NCBI RefSeq assembly: GCF_018598225.1
Contig: NZ_JAHESF010000043.1
Location: 1 to 58,469 of the forward strand
DNA from: Chryseosolibacter histidinae
Lineage (GTDB): Bacteria > Bacteroidota > Bacteroidia > Cytophagales > Cyclobacteriaceae
Direction of reading: 5' to 3'
Length of the DNA: 58,469 nt
Of the stretch, positions 35,134 through 44,606 are shown piece by piece. Under the pieces are notes generated by a model, which had not been told where the DNA came from, made no database searches, and saw only the letters and a program-made list of their open reading frames with translations. The position numbers and the translations under genes are program-made. The first letter of the stretch is position 1; every line of letters begins with the position of its first letter.

Positions 35134-36319
35134 GTGCAGGCTTTTTCTTCTCGTTTTCCTGGGCCTCTCCCTTTCTGTTTGTTACGCACAAAAAAAAACG
35201 AAGGCCCAGCTTCAGAAAGAAAAGCAGCAGAACATCGAGAAGATCAAGGAAGTAGAGAAGATCCTGGCGGAAACCTCCACAAAGAAGAAAAACTCCATCG
35301 GCGAGCTCAATGCGCTCAACCAGCGCGTGGTGGAGCAGGAAAACCTCATCAGCTCCATCAGAAGAGAGATCAATTTCCTGAACGAAGACATCGGTGAGAA
35401 CAACGACATTATCCAGGCCCTTCAGCAGGATCTGAAAAAGCTCAAGAAAGAGTATGCGGCCATGCTCTTTGCCGCACAAAAAGCCAACAACAGCACCACA
35501 CGACTCACTTTTTTATTTTCGGCAGGTTCGTTCGATCAGCTGGTGATGCGCCTCCGGTACATGGAGCAGTATGGTGAAACACGCCAGCTTCAGGCAGACC
35601 AGATAGAAAAAGTACAGGATGAGCTCGCGGGCCAGGTAAAACAGATCGAAAACCAGCGGGCAGAAAAGAACAAGCTGCTGCAGGATGGCGTCACCGAAAA
35701 TCAAAACCTGGCCGACCTGAAGAAAAAGCAGAGCAGCCTGCTGAAAGCGCTTGAAAAGGAGGAGAAGAAGCTGAAAAAAGACCTGGAAGAAACACGGGAA
35801 ACCATTGCCAAGCTCGATAAGATGATCGAATCCATCATCAAGGAGGAGATCGAGCGGGAGGCGGCGGCCGCAGCGGCGGCGGGCGCCCCCAAAGCCATTG
35901 CCCTGTCTTCGTCTTTTGAAGAGAACAAGAACAAGCTGCCCTGGCCGGTAGCGTCAGGCTTCATTTCACAGAAATTCGGCCTGCAGAACCACCCGGTGCT
36001 GAAAGGTGTGGTCACCAAGAATGAGGGGGTATTCATCCAGACCAAAGAAAATGAAAAAGTGAAATGTGTGTTCGAGGGCGAGGTGAGCTGGGTGGCCTTT
36101 GTGCCCAATGTAGGCTATACGGTGCTCATCAAACACGGCGAATACTTTACCGTTTATGCCGGGCTTAAAGATGTTTATGTAAAACAGGGCCAGAAAGTGG
36201 TGGTTGAGCAGGAAGTTGGAACGGTGATCTCGAACGTGGAAGGCATTTCACAGCTGCGTTTCCAGATCCGGAAGAACATCGAGCCCCTTGACCCGCAGAA
36301 TTGGCTGAGGAATATGTAG
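35120..36319 (+). CDS. EnvC-like degenerate LytM (M23) protein with coiled coil
   Basis: A 399-residue exported protein. The signal peptide (1-24, ending CYAQ) is followed by long coiled coils (about 28-130 and 170-250) and a LytM/M23 domain (about 275-399). The M23 zinc ligands are missing. The first His and Asp positions read NEGVFI, the YAHL site reads YAGL, and the LHFE site reads LRFQ. It is therefore very likely a non-cutting activator of cell-wall amidases, as EnvC is in E. coli. The start ATG lies inside DUF4292; the frame stays open upstream to 35054. It is followed by a 255-nt gap dominated by an inverted word repeat. Confidence 0.9.
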   Translation: MNAGRCRLFLLVFLGLSLSVCYAQKKTKAQLQKEKQQNIEKIKEVEKILAETSTKKKNSIGELNALNQRVVEQENLISSIRREINFLNEDIGENNDIIQALQQDLKKLKKEYAAMLFAAQKANNSTTRLTFLFSAGSFDQLVMRLRYMEQYGETRQLQADQIEKVQDELAGQVKQIENQRAEKNKLLQDGVTENQNLADLKKKQSSLLKALEKEEKKLKKDLEETRETIAKLDKMIESIIKEEIEREAAAAAAAGAPKAIALSSSFEENKNKLPWPVASGFISQKFGLQNHPVLKGVVTKNEGVFIQTKENEKVKCVFEGEVSWVAFVPNVGYTVLIKHGEYFTVYAGLKDVYVKQGQKVVVEQEVGTVISNVEGISQLRFQIRKNIEPLDPQNWLRNM

Positions 36320-36323
36320 TTGA

Positions 36324-36455
36324 CAGTTGACAATTAGACAATTGACAACGTTCTGGTTTGCAGATTCACGGGCAGGTTGTCAATTGGAGTTGAAGAAAAG
36401 CCCCCCGACCATTACTCCAGCCATTGTCAATTGCCATTTTGTCAATTGTCAACTG
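36324..36455. repeat. Long imperfect inverted repeat of TTGACAATT words
   Basis: The left arm (about 36324-36349) strings CAGTTGACAATTAGACAATTG with variants. The right arm (36423-36455) gives inverted copies, ATTGTCAATTGCCA and TTGTCAATTGTCAACTG. A smaller copy (GTTGTCAATTGGAG) is at about 36378. It separates the EnvC-like gene from tatA in a same-strand gap; tatA probably has its own promoter after it. Confidence 0.85.
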
Positions 36456-36574
36456 ATTTAAAAAATCGTTATAAATCATGGATTTTTTACCCTACTTTTG
36501 TTGTTCTGCATGGCATTCTATCGAAGCCTGTAGGAAGTCATCTAAAAAGCATTACTGAAATTAATTTTATTGAT

Positions 36575-36790
36575 ATGAAAGCGATACTGTTGTTTTTAGG
36601 CGGGGTCGGCATGCAGGAAATCCTTGTGATAGGCCTTTTCGTGCTTATCTTTTTTGGCGCGAAAAAAATTCCTGATTTCATGAAAGGCCTTGGAAAAGGT
36701 GTTCGTGAGTTCAAAGACGCTGTAAAAGACGTCAAGAAAGAAGTAGAGGACTCTACCAAAGAGGCTAACAAAATCGAAGAAGGAAGATAA
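36575..36790 (+). CDS. tatA: Twin-arginine translocase subunit TatA/TatE
   Basis: A 71-residue pore-forming subunit of the Tat system, which exports folded proteins. One membrane helix (about 12-30, QEILVIGLFVLIFFG) is followed by the FGAKKIPDF hinge and an amphipathic helix MKGLGKGVREFKDAVKD, then a charged tail. The ATG at 36575 agrees with Bacteroidota TatA N-termini (GGxGxQEI); frames open further upstream lack similarity. Its stop is immediately followed by the gatA start (0-nt gap). Confidence 0.93.
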   Translation: MKAILLFLGGVGMQEILVIGLFVLIFFGAKKIPDFMKGLGKGVREFKDAVKDVKKEVEDSTKEANKIEEGR

Positions 36791-38227
36791 GTGTTGAAAC
36801 CCTACGCTTCATTTCGAGACATCCGGAACGATCTGCAGCGAGGCTCCCTCTCCTGTCAGGATTTAGTCAGGCACCATCTCTCCAACATTCGTCAGAAAGA
36901 ACACCTCAATGCCTTTTTGAGTGTGTATGAGGCTGAAGCGTTGACCCGCGCAGCTGAAATAGACCAAAAACTTCAAAGTGGTAAGGCCGGCAAGCTCGCC
37001 GGTCTCGTGGTGGGCATCAAGGATGTGCTTGCCTATAAAGATCATCCCCTGCAGGGTGCCAGCAGGATCCTCGACGGATTCATCTCCCAATACAATGCTA
37101 CCGCAGTGCAGCGGCTGCTGGACGAAGATGCTATCATCATCGGCAGGCAGAACTGCGACGAATTTGCCATGGGCTCTTCGAACGAGAACTCGGCCTTCGG
37201 ACCGGTGAAAAACGACCTTGACAACACACGTGTTCCTGGAGGCTCGTCAGGAGGTTCGGCCGTGGCTGTCATGGCAGACCTTTGTCAGATCTCGCTTGGC
37301 TCCGACACGGGTGGCTCCGTAAGACAACCCGCCGCATTTTGTGGCGTTGTCGGACTGAAGCCCACCTACTCCAGGATCTCGCGTCATGGCCTCATCGCCT
37401 ACGGATCATCCTTCGACTGCATCGGCATCTTCGGCAAGTGTGTGGAAGATATTGCCCTCGTGTTGGAAGTGATCGCCGGCGCCGATGCGTATGACAGTAC
37501 CGTGTCGCAGAAACCTGTGCCGTTGTACAGCAGCGATCTCACCGCTGACAATAACAAATCTTATCGCATAGCTTACATACGTGAGCTTTCATCGGAAGGG
37601 CTTCAACCCGAGATCCGCGAAAATATTCTGGCAGCCATTAACCGGCTGAAGGCAGATGGATATACGGTTGAGGAAATCGATTTTCCGTTGATGGAGTACA
37701 TCCTTCCTACCTACTACATTCTCGCTACCGCCGAAGCGAGCTCCAACCTCTCGCGGTTCGACGGTGTAAGGTATGGTTACAGGAGTGACAAGACCACCGA
37801 TTTACATTCGATGTACAAAAAAACCAGATCAGAAGGTTTTGGAAAAGAAGTGCAACGAAGGATTTTATTAGGTACATTTGTATTGAGTGCTCGTTACTAC
37901 GATGCCTACTACACGAAGGCGCAGAAAGTTCGCAGGATCATCCGCGAAAAGACGAAGGAGATTCTCACTAAATACGACTTTATCGTAATGCCCATTACAC
38001 CCACTACGGCTTTTAAGCTGGGTGAGCATACCGATAATCCGCTGGAGATGTACTTGGCAGATCTTTTTTCCGTTCAGGCTAATGTGGTGGGTGTTCCCGC
38101 CATCTCGGTACCCTGCGGAAAAGACAGGAACGGGCTGCCCATCGGACTGCAAGTGATTGCGGATGACTTCGAAGAATCGAAACTTTTACATTTTTCAAAC
38201 ATTATCATGAAATCCGGCCAGGCATGA
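36791..38227 (+). CDS. gatA: Aspartyl/glutamyl-tRNA amidotransferase subunit A
   Basis: A 478-residue amidase subunit that releases ammonia from glutamine to convert Glu-tRNA(Gln) and Asp-tRNA(Asn) in the GatCAB complex. The Ser-cisSer-Lys triad is present as Lys77 (VVGIKDVL), Ser152 (PGGSSGGSA) and Ser176 (SDTGGSVRQPA). GLKPTYSRISRHGLIAYGSSFD follows. The start is GTG at 36791, directly after the tatA stop, with a TTG next to it as an alternative. It overlaps mltD by 4 nt (ATGA). gatB and gatC are not in the window. Confidence 0.96.
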   Translation: MLKPYASFRDIRNDLQRGSLSCQDLVRHHLSNIRQKEHLNAFLSVYEAEALTRAAEIDQKLQSGKAGKLAGLVVGIKDVLAYKDHPLQGASRILDGFISQYNATAVQRLLDEDAIIIGRQNCDEFAMGSSNENSAFGPVKNDLDNTRVPGGSSGGSAVAVMADLCQISLGSDTGGSVRQPAAFCGVVGLKPTYSRISRHGLIAYGSSFDCIGIFGKCVEDIALVLEVIAGADAYDSTVSQKPVPLYSSDLTADNNKSYRIAYIRELSSEGLQPEIRENILAAINRLKADGYTVEEIDFPLMEYILPTYYILATAEASSNLSRFDGVRYGYRSDKTTDLHSMYKKTRSEGFGKEVQRRILLGTFVLSARYYDAYYTKAQKVRRIIREKTKEILTKYDFIVMPITPTTAFKLGEHTDNPLEMYLADLFSVQANVVGVPAISVPCGKDRNGLPIGLQVIADDFEESKLLHFSNIIMKSGQA

Positions 38228-39663
38228 AAAAACATTTTTTAAACTTACTCTTCATCATTTTTTCAGCTCCCCTTACCTATGCACAGCTTGATTCTCTTGT
38301 AGTTGATTCACTCGAGGTTGCCGAGGCAGAAGAAGAGATCATGTACAAGGAAGACACGGCAGACTTCGTTTATTATTCACTGCCTGCAGACCTGGAATAT
38401 ATTCCCGGCGACGACAACCCCGCGCTGCTGCGCGACCGCCTGTACTGCATCCAGAAAAAAATCCCCCTGATCTACAACGATAAGGTGCACGCATTCATCA
38501 ACTACTTCACGGTAAAAGACCGTGAGTATACCCGCATGATGATGCGCAGGAAAAACCTCTATTTCCCCCTGTTCGAAAAATACCTCGCCAAATACAACAT
38601 GCCCGACGAGCTGAAATACCTCTCCATCATTGAATCGGGGCTGAACCCGAGGGCTATTTCAAGGGCAAGAGCGGTAGGCCTCTGGCAATTCATGTCGGCC
38701 ACCGGCAGATACTATGGCCTGCACAACGACTGGTATATTGACGAGCGTATGGATCCTGAAAAATCCACCGACGCCGCCTGCCGTTACCTGAGAGACCTTT
38801 ACAGCATGTTCCATGACTGGGAGCTGGCACTGGCCGCATACAACACCGGCCCGGGCAACGTAAAACGCGCCATCCGCAGGTCGGGCTACAAAAAAACGTT
38901 CTGGGAGATCTACGCCAACCTTCCGCGCGAGACCCGTTCTTATGTGCCCCAGTTCGTGGCCATCATCTACACCATGAACCATCTTGACGAGCACAACTTC
39001 ATCCACGAAGGTGAAGAGATGCTGGTACATTCCGATACCCTGAAGGTGAACAAGTTCCTGAACTTCGAAACCCTGGCCAGCCTCACCGGCGCCTGCGTTG
39101 ACGATCTGCAGAAGCTGAACCCTTCCATCCAGCGCAATGCCGTTCCTGAAACCGGAAAAAGTTTTGTGATCCACGTTCCACAGCAATCCAAAGGTATCCT
39201 TGACCTCAACCGTGTTGCCATTCTCGACTCGGCCTCCAAAGTGGGCAAAAAAGAGCTCGAGCTGCTGGCTAAAAATACCGCCGGAAGCACCTATGGCCGC
39301 GACCGTATTGTGTATAAGGTAAAAAGTGGAGACGTGCTGGGTTCAATCGCCATGCGCCACGGCGTAAAAGTAACGGACCTCAAAAAATGGAATAACCTGA
39401 AGAGCAATAACATCCGCAGTGGTCAGCGCCTCACCGTGTGGCTCAAACCGAGCCTTCGCAATACGGCGATCGCTTCCAGCAGTTCGGGCAGCAAAACGAA
39501 TCTCTCCATGTCGGGTTCCAAAACGTACACCGTGCAGCCCGGAGATACCCTGTGGGACATCACCAAAAAATTCGACGGCCTCACCATCGAAAAGATCAAA
39601 AGCCTGAACAAGCTCAGCAACAACAAGATCCAGGTAGGACAGAAGCTGATCGTAGGGATCTGA
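38224..39663 (+). CDS. mltD: Membrane-bound lytic transglycosylase MltD-like, with two LysM domains
   Basis: A 479-residue cell-wall enzyme that cleaves peptidoglycan with 1,6-anhydro formation. The signal peptide (1-20, ending TYAQ) precedes an SLT domain (about 115-240) with the catalytic Glu137 in SIIESGLNP and ARAVGLWQFMSATGRYYGL, then AALAAYNTGPGNVKRAI. Two C-terminal LysM modules bind glycan: YKVKSGDVLGSIAMRHGV (about 365-410) and YTVQPGDTLWDITKKFDG (about 434-479). It follows gatA with a 4-nt overlap, a conserved order in the phylum. Confidence 0.92.
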   Translation: MKKHFLNLLFIIFSAPLTYAQLDSLVVDSLEVAEAEEEIMYKEDTADFVYYSLPADLEYIPGDDNPALLRDRLYCIQKKIPLIYNDKVHAFINYFTVKDREYTRMMMRRKNLYFPLFEKYLAKYNMPDELKYLSIIESGLNPRAISRARAVGLWQFMSATGRYYGLHNDWYIDERMDPEKSTDAACRYLRDLYSMFHDWELALAAYNTGPGNVKRAIRRSGYKKTFWEIYANLPRETRSYVPQFVAIIYTMNHLDEHNFIHEGEEMLVHSDTLKVNKFLNFETLASLTGACVDDLQKLNPSIQRNAVPETGKSFVIHVPQQSKGILDLNRVAILDSASKVGKKELELLAKNTAGSTYGRDRIVYKVKSGDVLGSIAMRHGVKVTDLKKWNNLKSNNIRSGQRLTVWLKPSLRNTAIASSSSGSKTNLSMSGSKTYTVQPGDTLWDITKKFDGLTIEKIKSLNKLSNNKIQVGQKLIVGI

Positions 39664-39676
39664 TCGCGTAAAAAGT

Positions 39677-41338
39677 TTATTGGCGTTTCAGGAACAGCGT
39701 GAAGGTTGTTCCCTCGTCGATCCTGCTGTCGATCTCAATTCTGCCGCCCAGGGCCATCACCTGGGTCTTGACAAGGTATAATCCAAGCCCCTTGCCCTCC
39801 ACGTGAAAGTGGAAGCGCTTGTAGAGGTTGAAGATGCTGTCTTTATTTCGTTCAAGGTCAATACCCAGTCCGTTGTCACTGACCTCCAGCCTGAAAGTAA
39901 GGTCATCTTCGTGTTTCGACGCAACCCTGATCACAGGCACCCGGTGCGCATGCCGGTACTTGATGGCGTTGCTCAGCAGGTTATACAAAATGCTTTCAAT
40001 GTATGGAGGAAGTGAAAAGAATGTCTCCACTTCAAAATCTGTCTGCACTACCGCCCCGGTATCTCTGATCTCATATTCCAGCATGGCGATGACCTTGGCC
40101 AGCGTGGCGTTGAGATCCACAGCCGCCGTGAACATGGTGGCGCCGGGCTTCTGGGCTTCCAGGATAAAACCCTGGTCTTTGATCACATGATCGAGCTCAC
40201 CTGTTGACCGCACCATCATTTTAACGATCGAATTAGCCTCTGCCTGGCTCCGGGCATGATCGAGAATGGCTGACAGTCCGCTGAGCCTGGCCATGGGCGC
40301 CTTCAGGTTATGCGAAATAATGTAGGCGAATTGCTCGAGCCGGTTATTGTGCTCGATCAGCTCCAGGTTGGTTTTTTTCAGGTTTTGCGTTTGCCGGTCT
40401 ACCTCTACCTTCAGCTCATCGTGCCTGATGCGGATCTGCTCGTTTTGTTGTTCGATGATCTTTTGCGCTTTCTCCAGCTGCTGATTGCGGATACTGAGCT
40501 CGTTGCGCTGCTGTTCTATCTCATGTTGCTGTGACACGAGCTGTTCGTTGTGGGCGGCGATCTCTTCGTGCTGCGAGATGATCTCTTCGTTCTGGGTAAG
40601 GATCTCGCGCGTACGCTCATGCACCATCTGCTCGAGCTTGGCATTCTGCCCGGCTACGATCCTGTAGTTCTCTTCGTTCAGCTTTCGCAGCTGTTCAGAC
40701 AGGTTGAGGGCACGCGATGTATAGTAGGCCGTGTAGGCCATGGTGGGAATGGCGATCAGGAACAGGACGATCTGCATGAGGTAGCTGTTTCTCAGTGCCC
40801 TTGCGTACTCGGCTTGCGCTTTTTCGCTGATCCGTGTCTCGAATATATTCACACCGTCCGAAAAAGGTTTATAGGCGGCCCATGCGCGGTAGCCGGGGTC
40901 GGGCTCGAGCAGGTGGATAAAAGCGTCGAGGCGGCCGTTGACAAGTGCTTCCCGTTTCCGTGCCACAATGTCGTAATAGGCGTTAACGGAATCGCGCATC
41001 AGAAAAAATTGCCGCATCGGGAAACCGTGATGCGCAAGGCCTTCTTTCAGCTGACCGAATATCACTTCCTTTACCGCCACACAGCTGTCGGCAATAACCA
41101 GGTATTTTTTCTGCTTCACCAGCGCGTAACTCCGCAGCGACATGTCGAGCAGATGTAAGTTTCTGATGATTTCAACTGTATTCGACTTGATTTTTTCTGC
41201 CTCCTCGTGAAGGTGCTTGTTGTATTCTATCACCTGGCTATTGCGGTAAATGAGATAGATGTTGCCCACCAGCATAAGCCCGATCAGAAAAACGATACTG
41301 TAAATTGCATACCCCTTAAACCACTGCTGCGAACCCAT
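39677..41338 (-). CDS. Orphan sensor histidine kinase with CHASE3-like input and long coiled coil
   Basis: A 553-residue membrane kinase. Two membrane segments (about 10-29 and 188-210) flank a helical periplasmic domain (30-187) resembling CHASE3 (LHLLDMSLRSYALVKQKKYL). A Gln/Glu-rich coiled coil (about 222-330) with repeated EEI and HNEQL words leads to a HisKA-type helix with phosphoacceptor His343 (YIISHNLKAPMARL). The HATPase_c domain (about 430-553) has NLLSNAIKYRH, VSDNGLGID and GKGLGLYLVK. There is no receiver domain and no regulator gene beside it, so its partner is unknown. It converges with mltD (13-nt gap). Confidence 0.92.
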   Translation of the reverse strand: MGSQQWFKGYAIYSIVFLIGLMLVGNIYLIYRNSQVIEYNKHLHEEAEKIKSNTVEIIRNLHLLDMSLRSYALVKQKKYLVIADSCVAVKEVIFGQLKEGLAHHGFPMRQFFLMRDSVNAYYDIVARKREALVNGRLDAFIHLLEPDPGYRAWAAYKPFSDGVNIFETRISEKAQAEYARALRNSYLMQIVLFLIAIPTMAYTAYYTSRALNLSEQLRKLNEENYRIVAGQNAKLEQMVHERTREILTQNEEIISQHEEIAAHNEQLVSQQHEIEQQRNELSIRNQQLEKAQKIIEQQNEQIRIRHDELKVEVDRQTQNLKKTNLELIEHNNRLEQFAYIISHNLKAPMARLSGLSAILDHARSQAEANSIVKMMVRSTGELDHVIKDQGFILEAQKPGATMFTAAVDLNATLAKVIAMLEYEIRDTGAVVQTDFEVETFFSLPPYIESILYNLLSNAIKYRHAHRVPVIRVASKHEDDLTFRLEVSDNGLGIDLERNKDSIFNLYKRFHFHVEGKGLGLYLVKTQVMALGGRIEIDSRIDEGTTFTLFLKRQ

Positions 41339-41444
41339 AATTTATGATCGTTACAAGGAACTATACTACGGCTTATGCCTGGCCATTGTGCCCCGGGAAA
41401 GATGATTTAATTTCCCATGAGAGGATTTTGGGCTATTTTCATTA

Positions 41445-41458
41445 AATACGGGCGTATT
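41445..41458. promoter_or_regulatory. Palindrome in the histidine kinase-maeB spacer
   Basis: AATACG-GG-CGTATT, 6-bp perfect arms, lies between the divergent kinase and malic enzyme genes (215-nt gap). It could be an operator; nothing else marks it. Confidence 0.35.
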
Positions 41459-41521
41459 CACGGCTGATGCCTGCATTGCCGCACCCTATACAATTTAAAA
41501 AAATGTTTCCTATCCACTTAT

Positions 41522-41529
41522 TATCTTTG
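41522..41529 (+). promoter_or_regulatory. maeB promoter -7 box
   Basis: TATCTTTG fits TAnnTTTG exactly. It ends 24 nt before the maeB ATG, giving a leader of about 20 nt. No clear -33 TTG was seen. Confidence 0.55.
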
Positions 41530-41553
41530 ACACCTTAAAATCAATTTCCATAC

Positions 41554-43833
41554 ATGTCTATTAAAATTAGAAAGGAAGACGCCCTGAACTATCACATGCA
41601 GGGACAGCCAGGAAAGATCGAAGTTGTTCCCACCAAAGTACTCAGCTCTCAGATGGACCTGGCCCTGGCCTATTCTCCCGGCGTGGCGGAACCTTGCAAA
41701 GAGATAGCGATAAATAAAGAAGATGTGTACAAATACACGTCCAAAGGAAATCTGGTGGCCGTGATCTCCAATGGTACCGCCGTGCTCGGCCTGGGAGATA
41801 TCGGGCCCGAGGCATCCAAACCCGTGATGGAAGGAAAAGCCGTTCTTTTTAAAAAATATGCCGGCATCGACAGCTTCGATATCGAGATCGATGAGAAAGA
41901 CCCGGACGCCTTTATCAAGATCGTAAAAGCGCTGGAGCCCACGTTCGGCGGCGTGAACCTGGAAGACATCAAAGCACCCGAGTGTTTCAAGATCGAGACC
42001 GTGCTGCGGGAAAAAATGAACATCCCCATCATGCACGACGACCAGCATGGCACCGCCATCATCTCATGCTCTGCCCTGCTGAATGCGCTGGAGATCGTAG
42101 GCAAGAAGATCAGCGAGGTCAAGATCGTTGTGAACGGTGCCGGTGCCGCGGCCGTGAGCTGCACCAAGCTCTACATAGCGCTGGGGGCCAGGCCGGAAAA
42201 TATCATCATGTGCGACAGTAAGGGCGTGCTGAATAAAAGCCGCACCAACCTGGACGACATCAAAAAACAATTTGTTACCGACACCAAAGCCAACACTTTA
42301 CAGGAAGCCGTCAAAGGCGCCGACGTTTTCATCGGGCTTTCCATTGCAGACGCGCTCACCCCGCAAGACCTGCTGAACATGGCCAGTGATCCGATCGTAT
42401 TTGCGCTGGCCAATCCTGATCCCGAGATCGCCTACGACCTGGCCCGCAAAACCCGGCAGGACGCGATCCTGGCCACAGGCCGCTCCGATCATCCTAACCA
42501 GGTGAACAACGTGCTCGGCTTCCCCTACATCTTCCGTGGTGCGCTCGATGTACGCGCCACCGAGATCAACGAAGCCATGAAGCTTGCCGCCGTACATGCG
42601 CTGGCTACCCTCGCCAAAGAACCCGTGCCCGACATGGTGGTGAAAGCTTACGGCGCAGACAAGATCAAGTTCGGCCGCGATTACCTGATCCCCAAACCGC
42701 TAGACCCTCGCCTGATCACCACCGTGGCGCCAGCAGTTGCCAAGGCAGCCATCGACTCGGGCCTGGCCAAGAATCCCATCACCGACTGGGCCGCCTATCA
42801 CGACGAGCTGCAGAAACGCATCGGCATCGATCAGAAGCTGATGTCGCGCATCATCGACCGCGCCAAGAAAAATCCGAAGCGCGTTGTTTTTGCCGAAGCC
42901 ACGCACCATAAGATCCTGAAAGCAGCGCAGGTGCTCAAAGACGAAGGCATTGCCAAGCCCATCTTGTTAGGTAACCGTGCAGAGATCCTGCAGCTCATCG
43001 AAGATCACAAGCTCGACCTGCACGACTGCCCCATCATTTACCCGCGTGAAGAGAACGAAACCGTACAACGGTATGCCGAGGTGCTTTACAAGAAACGTCA
43101 GCGCAAGGGCATCACTTACCAGGATTGCGTTCGCCTCATGCGCGAAAGAAACTACTACGGATCGATGATGGTGGAGCTCGGCGACGCAGATGCGCTGGTA
43201 TCGGGGCTTACAAAAGATTATCCGAAGACCATCTCGCCTGCCCTGCAGGTGATCGGCGTGGCTGAGGGTGTGAACCGCGTGGCGGGCATGTACATCATCA
43301 CCAACAAAAAAGGCACCTATTTCTTCTCAGACACTACCGTGAACGTTGACCCCAACGCTGAGGAGCTCGCCCAGATCATCGAGCTCACGGCCCGCGGTGT
43401 AAAATTCTTCGACATGGAGCCGCGCATCGCCGTGCTGTCGTATTCGAACTTCGGCTCGTCCAAGGGAGAAGTTCCGGAGAAGAGCAGGGCCGCCGTGCAG
43501 CTGGCCAAGAAGAAGAATCCAAATCTCATTGTGGAGGGCGATATCCAGGCAAACGTGGCGCTTGACACCGAGATCCAGAATGAGACCTATCCGTTCAGCG
43601 CGCTGGCAAAAGAGGGCGCCAATACCCTTATCTTCCCCAATCTTTCTTCAGGAAATATTGCCTACAAGCTGCTGATGGAGATCGGCGGTGCAGAGGCTAT
43701 AGGTCCTATCCTGCTGGGCATGAAAAAGCCGGTTCACATCCTGCAGCTCGGAAGCTCGATCCGCGAGATCGTGAACATGGCCGCCATTGCTGTGGTGGAT
43801 GCCCAGCTCCACGACCAGAATGATCACCTCTAA
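41554..43833 (+). CDS. maeB: NADP-dependent malic enzyme with phosphotransacetylase-like domain
   Basis: A 759-residue MaeB-type fusion. Residues 1-430 are the malic enzyme that decarboxylates malate to pyruvate: [63 protein letters not shown] and [11 protein letters not shown] (the nucleotide site). Residues about 430-759 resemble phosphate acetyltransferase ([19 protein letters not shown] ... [25 protein letters not shown]). In this family that part usually acts as an acetyl-CoA-sensing regulatory domain. Followed by ruvA after 15 nt. Confidence 0.95.
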   Translation: MSIKIRKEDALNYHMQGQPGKIEVVPTKVLSSQMDLALAYSPGVAEPCKEIAINKEDVYKYTSKGNLVAVISNGTAVLGLGDIGPEASKPVMEGKAVLFKKYAGIDSFDIEIDEKDPDAFIKIVKALEPTFGGVNLEDIKAPECFKIETVLREKMNIPIMHDDQHGTAIISCSALLNALEIVGKKISEVKIVVNGAGAAAVSCTKLYIALGARPENIIMCDSKGVLNKSRTNLDDIKKQFVTDTKANTLQEAVKGADVFIGLSIADALTPQDLLNMASDPIVFALANPDPEIAYDLARKTRQDAILATGRSDHPNQVNNVLGFPYIFRGALDVRATEINEAMKLAAVHALATLAKEPVPDMVVKAYGADKIKFGRDYLIPKPLDPRLITTVAPAVAKAAIDSGLAKNPITDWAAYHDELQKRIGIDQKLMSRIIDRAKKNPKRVVFAEATHHKILKAAQVLKDEGIAKPILLGNRAEILQLIEDHKLDLHDCPIIYPREENETVQRYAEVLYKKRQRKGITYQDCVRLMRERNYYGSMMVELGDADALVSGLTKDYPKTISPALQVIGVAEGVNRVAGMYIITNKKGTYFFSDTTVNVDPNAEELAQIIELTARGVKFFDMEPRIAVLSYSNFGSSKGEVPEKSRAAVQLAKKKNPNLIVEGDIQANVALDTEIQNETYPFSALAKEGANTLIFPNLSSGNIAYKLLMEIGGAEAIGPILLGMKKPVHILQLGSSIREIVNMAAIAVVDAQLHDQNDHL

Positions 43834-43848
43834 CCTTCGCGCAGGATT

Positions 43849-44442
43849 ATGATCGCTTTTCTGAAAGGAAGACTTGCCCATAAGGAGCCTACATTTGTGA
43901 TCATCGAGGTGAACGGGGTGGGCTACCATGTTAACATTTCGCTTCAGACGTACTCAGATATCAAAGAGCAGGAGAATATCCTGCTCTTTACACACCTTGC
44001 CATCCGCGAAGACGCCCACGTGCTCTTCGGGTTCAGCCATGAGGCCGAAAAGAAACTGTTCCAGCAGCTCATTTCGGTCAACGGCATAGGCCCGGGTACA
44101 GCTATTGTTATGCTTTCGTATATGAACAGCAACGAGCTCAAGACTGCCATTGTACAGGAAAACGCGGCAGCCCTCCAGGCGATCAAGGGTATTGGAGGAA
44201 AAACGGCACAACGGGTGATCATCGATCTAAAAGATAAGCTCAAAAAAGAGACCTGGGAAGAAAGCCAGCCAACGGTTTCTGCAGGTCCGCACAATACCTT
44301 GCGCAGAGAAGCGTTATCTGCTTTACTCACACTTGGTCTGCCCAAAGCAGTGGCGGAGAAAAGTGTGGATACCGTCCTGAAAAAATCAGGAAATACCATT
44401 ACCTTGGAAGATTTAGTCAAGCAAGCTCTAAAAAATGCATAG
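43849..44442 (+). CDS. ruvA: Holliday junction branch migration protein RuvA
   Basis: A 197-residue DNA-binding subunit of RuvAB. Domain I (1-63, MIAFLKGRLAHKEPTFVIIEVNGVGYHVNI) is an OB fold. Domain II carries two helix-hairpin-helix motifs (FQQLISVNGIGPGTAIVMLS and LQAIKGIGGKTAQRVIIDLKDKL). Domain III (about 150-197, LRREALSALLTLGLPKAVAEKSVDTVLK) binds RuvB. Tetramers hold the four-way junction while RuvB drives migration. The order maeB-ruvA-sprA is conserved in Bacteroidota. Confidence 0.97.
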   Translation: MIAFLKGRLAHKEPTFVIIEVNGVGYHVNISLQTYSDIKEQENILLFTHLAIREDAHVLFGFSHEAEKKLFQQLISVNGIGPGTAIVMLSYMNSNELKTAIVQENAAALQAIKGIGGKTAQRVIIDLKDKLKKETWEESQPTVSAGPHNTLRREALSALLTLGLPKAVAEKSVDTVLKKSGNTITLEDLVKQALKNA

Positions 44443-44447
44443 CTATT

Positions 44448-44503
44448 GATGTGTGGCGTTCTTGTGGTGCAGACCCGAAGATGAGAAGGTTTTGCCACGC
44501 ATC
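44448..44503 (+). other. Potential hairpin in the ruvA-sprA spacer
   Basis: GATGTGTGGC (44448-44457) can pair with GCCACGCATC (44494-44503), 10 bp with one G-T pair. GCAGACC and GGTCTGC inside and just beyond can pair too. The 164-nt spacer has no open gene; this may be a terminator remnant or a structured sprA leader. Confidence 0.4.
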
Positions 44504-44606
44504 AGATCTGTACATCCGTTGGTCTGCCGAAGCACCGGTCACCGAAGCCTTCGCGGAGTAACGGCCTAGAGCAGGCACATTTGTAAATTGATTAATTTAT
44601 AATTGA

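Noticed and set aside
44443-44606. Riboswitch in the sprA leader
   Set aside because: Some pairing is possible, but no known aptamer core is visible and sprA has no metabolite link.
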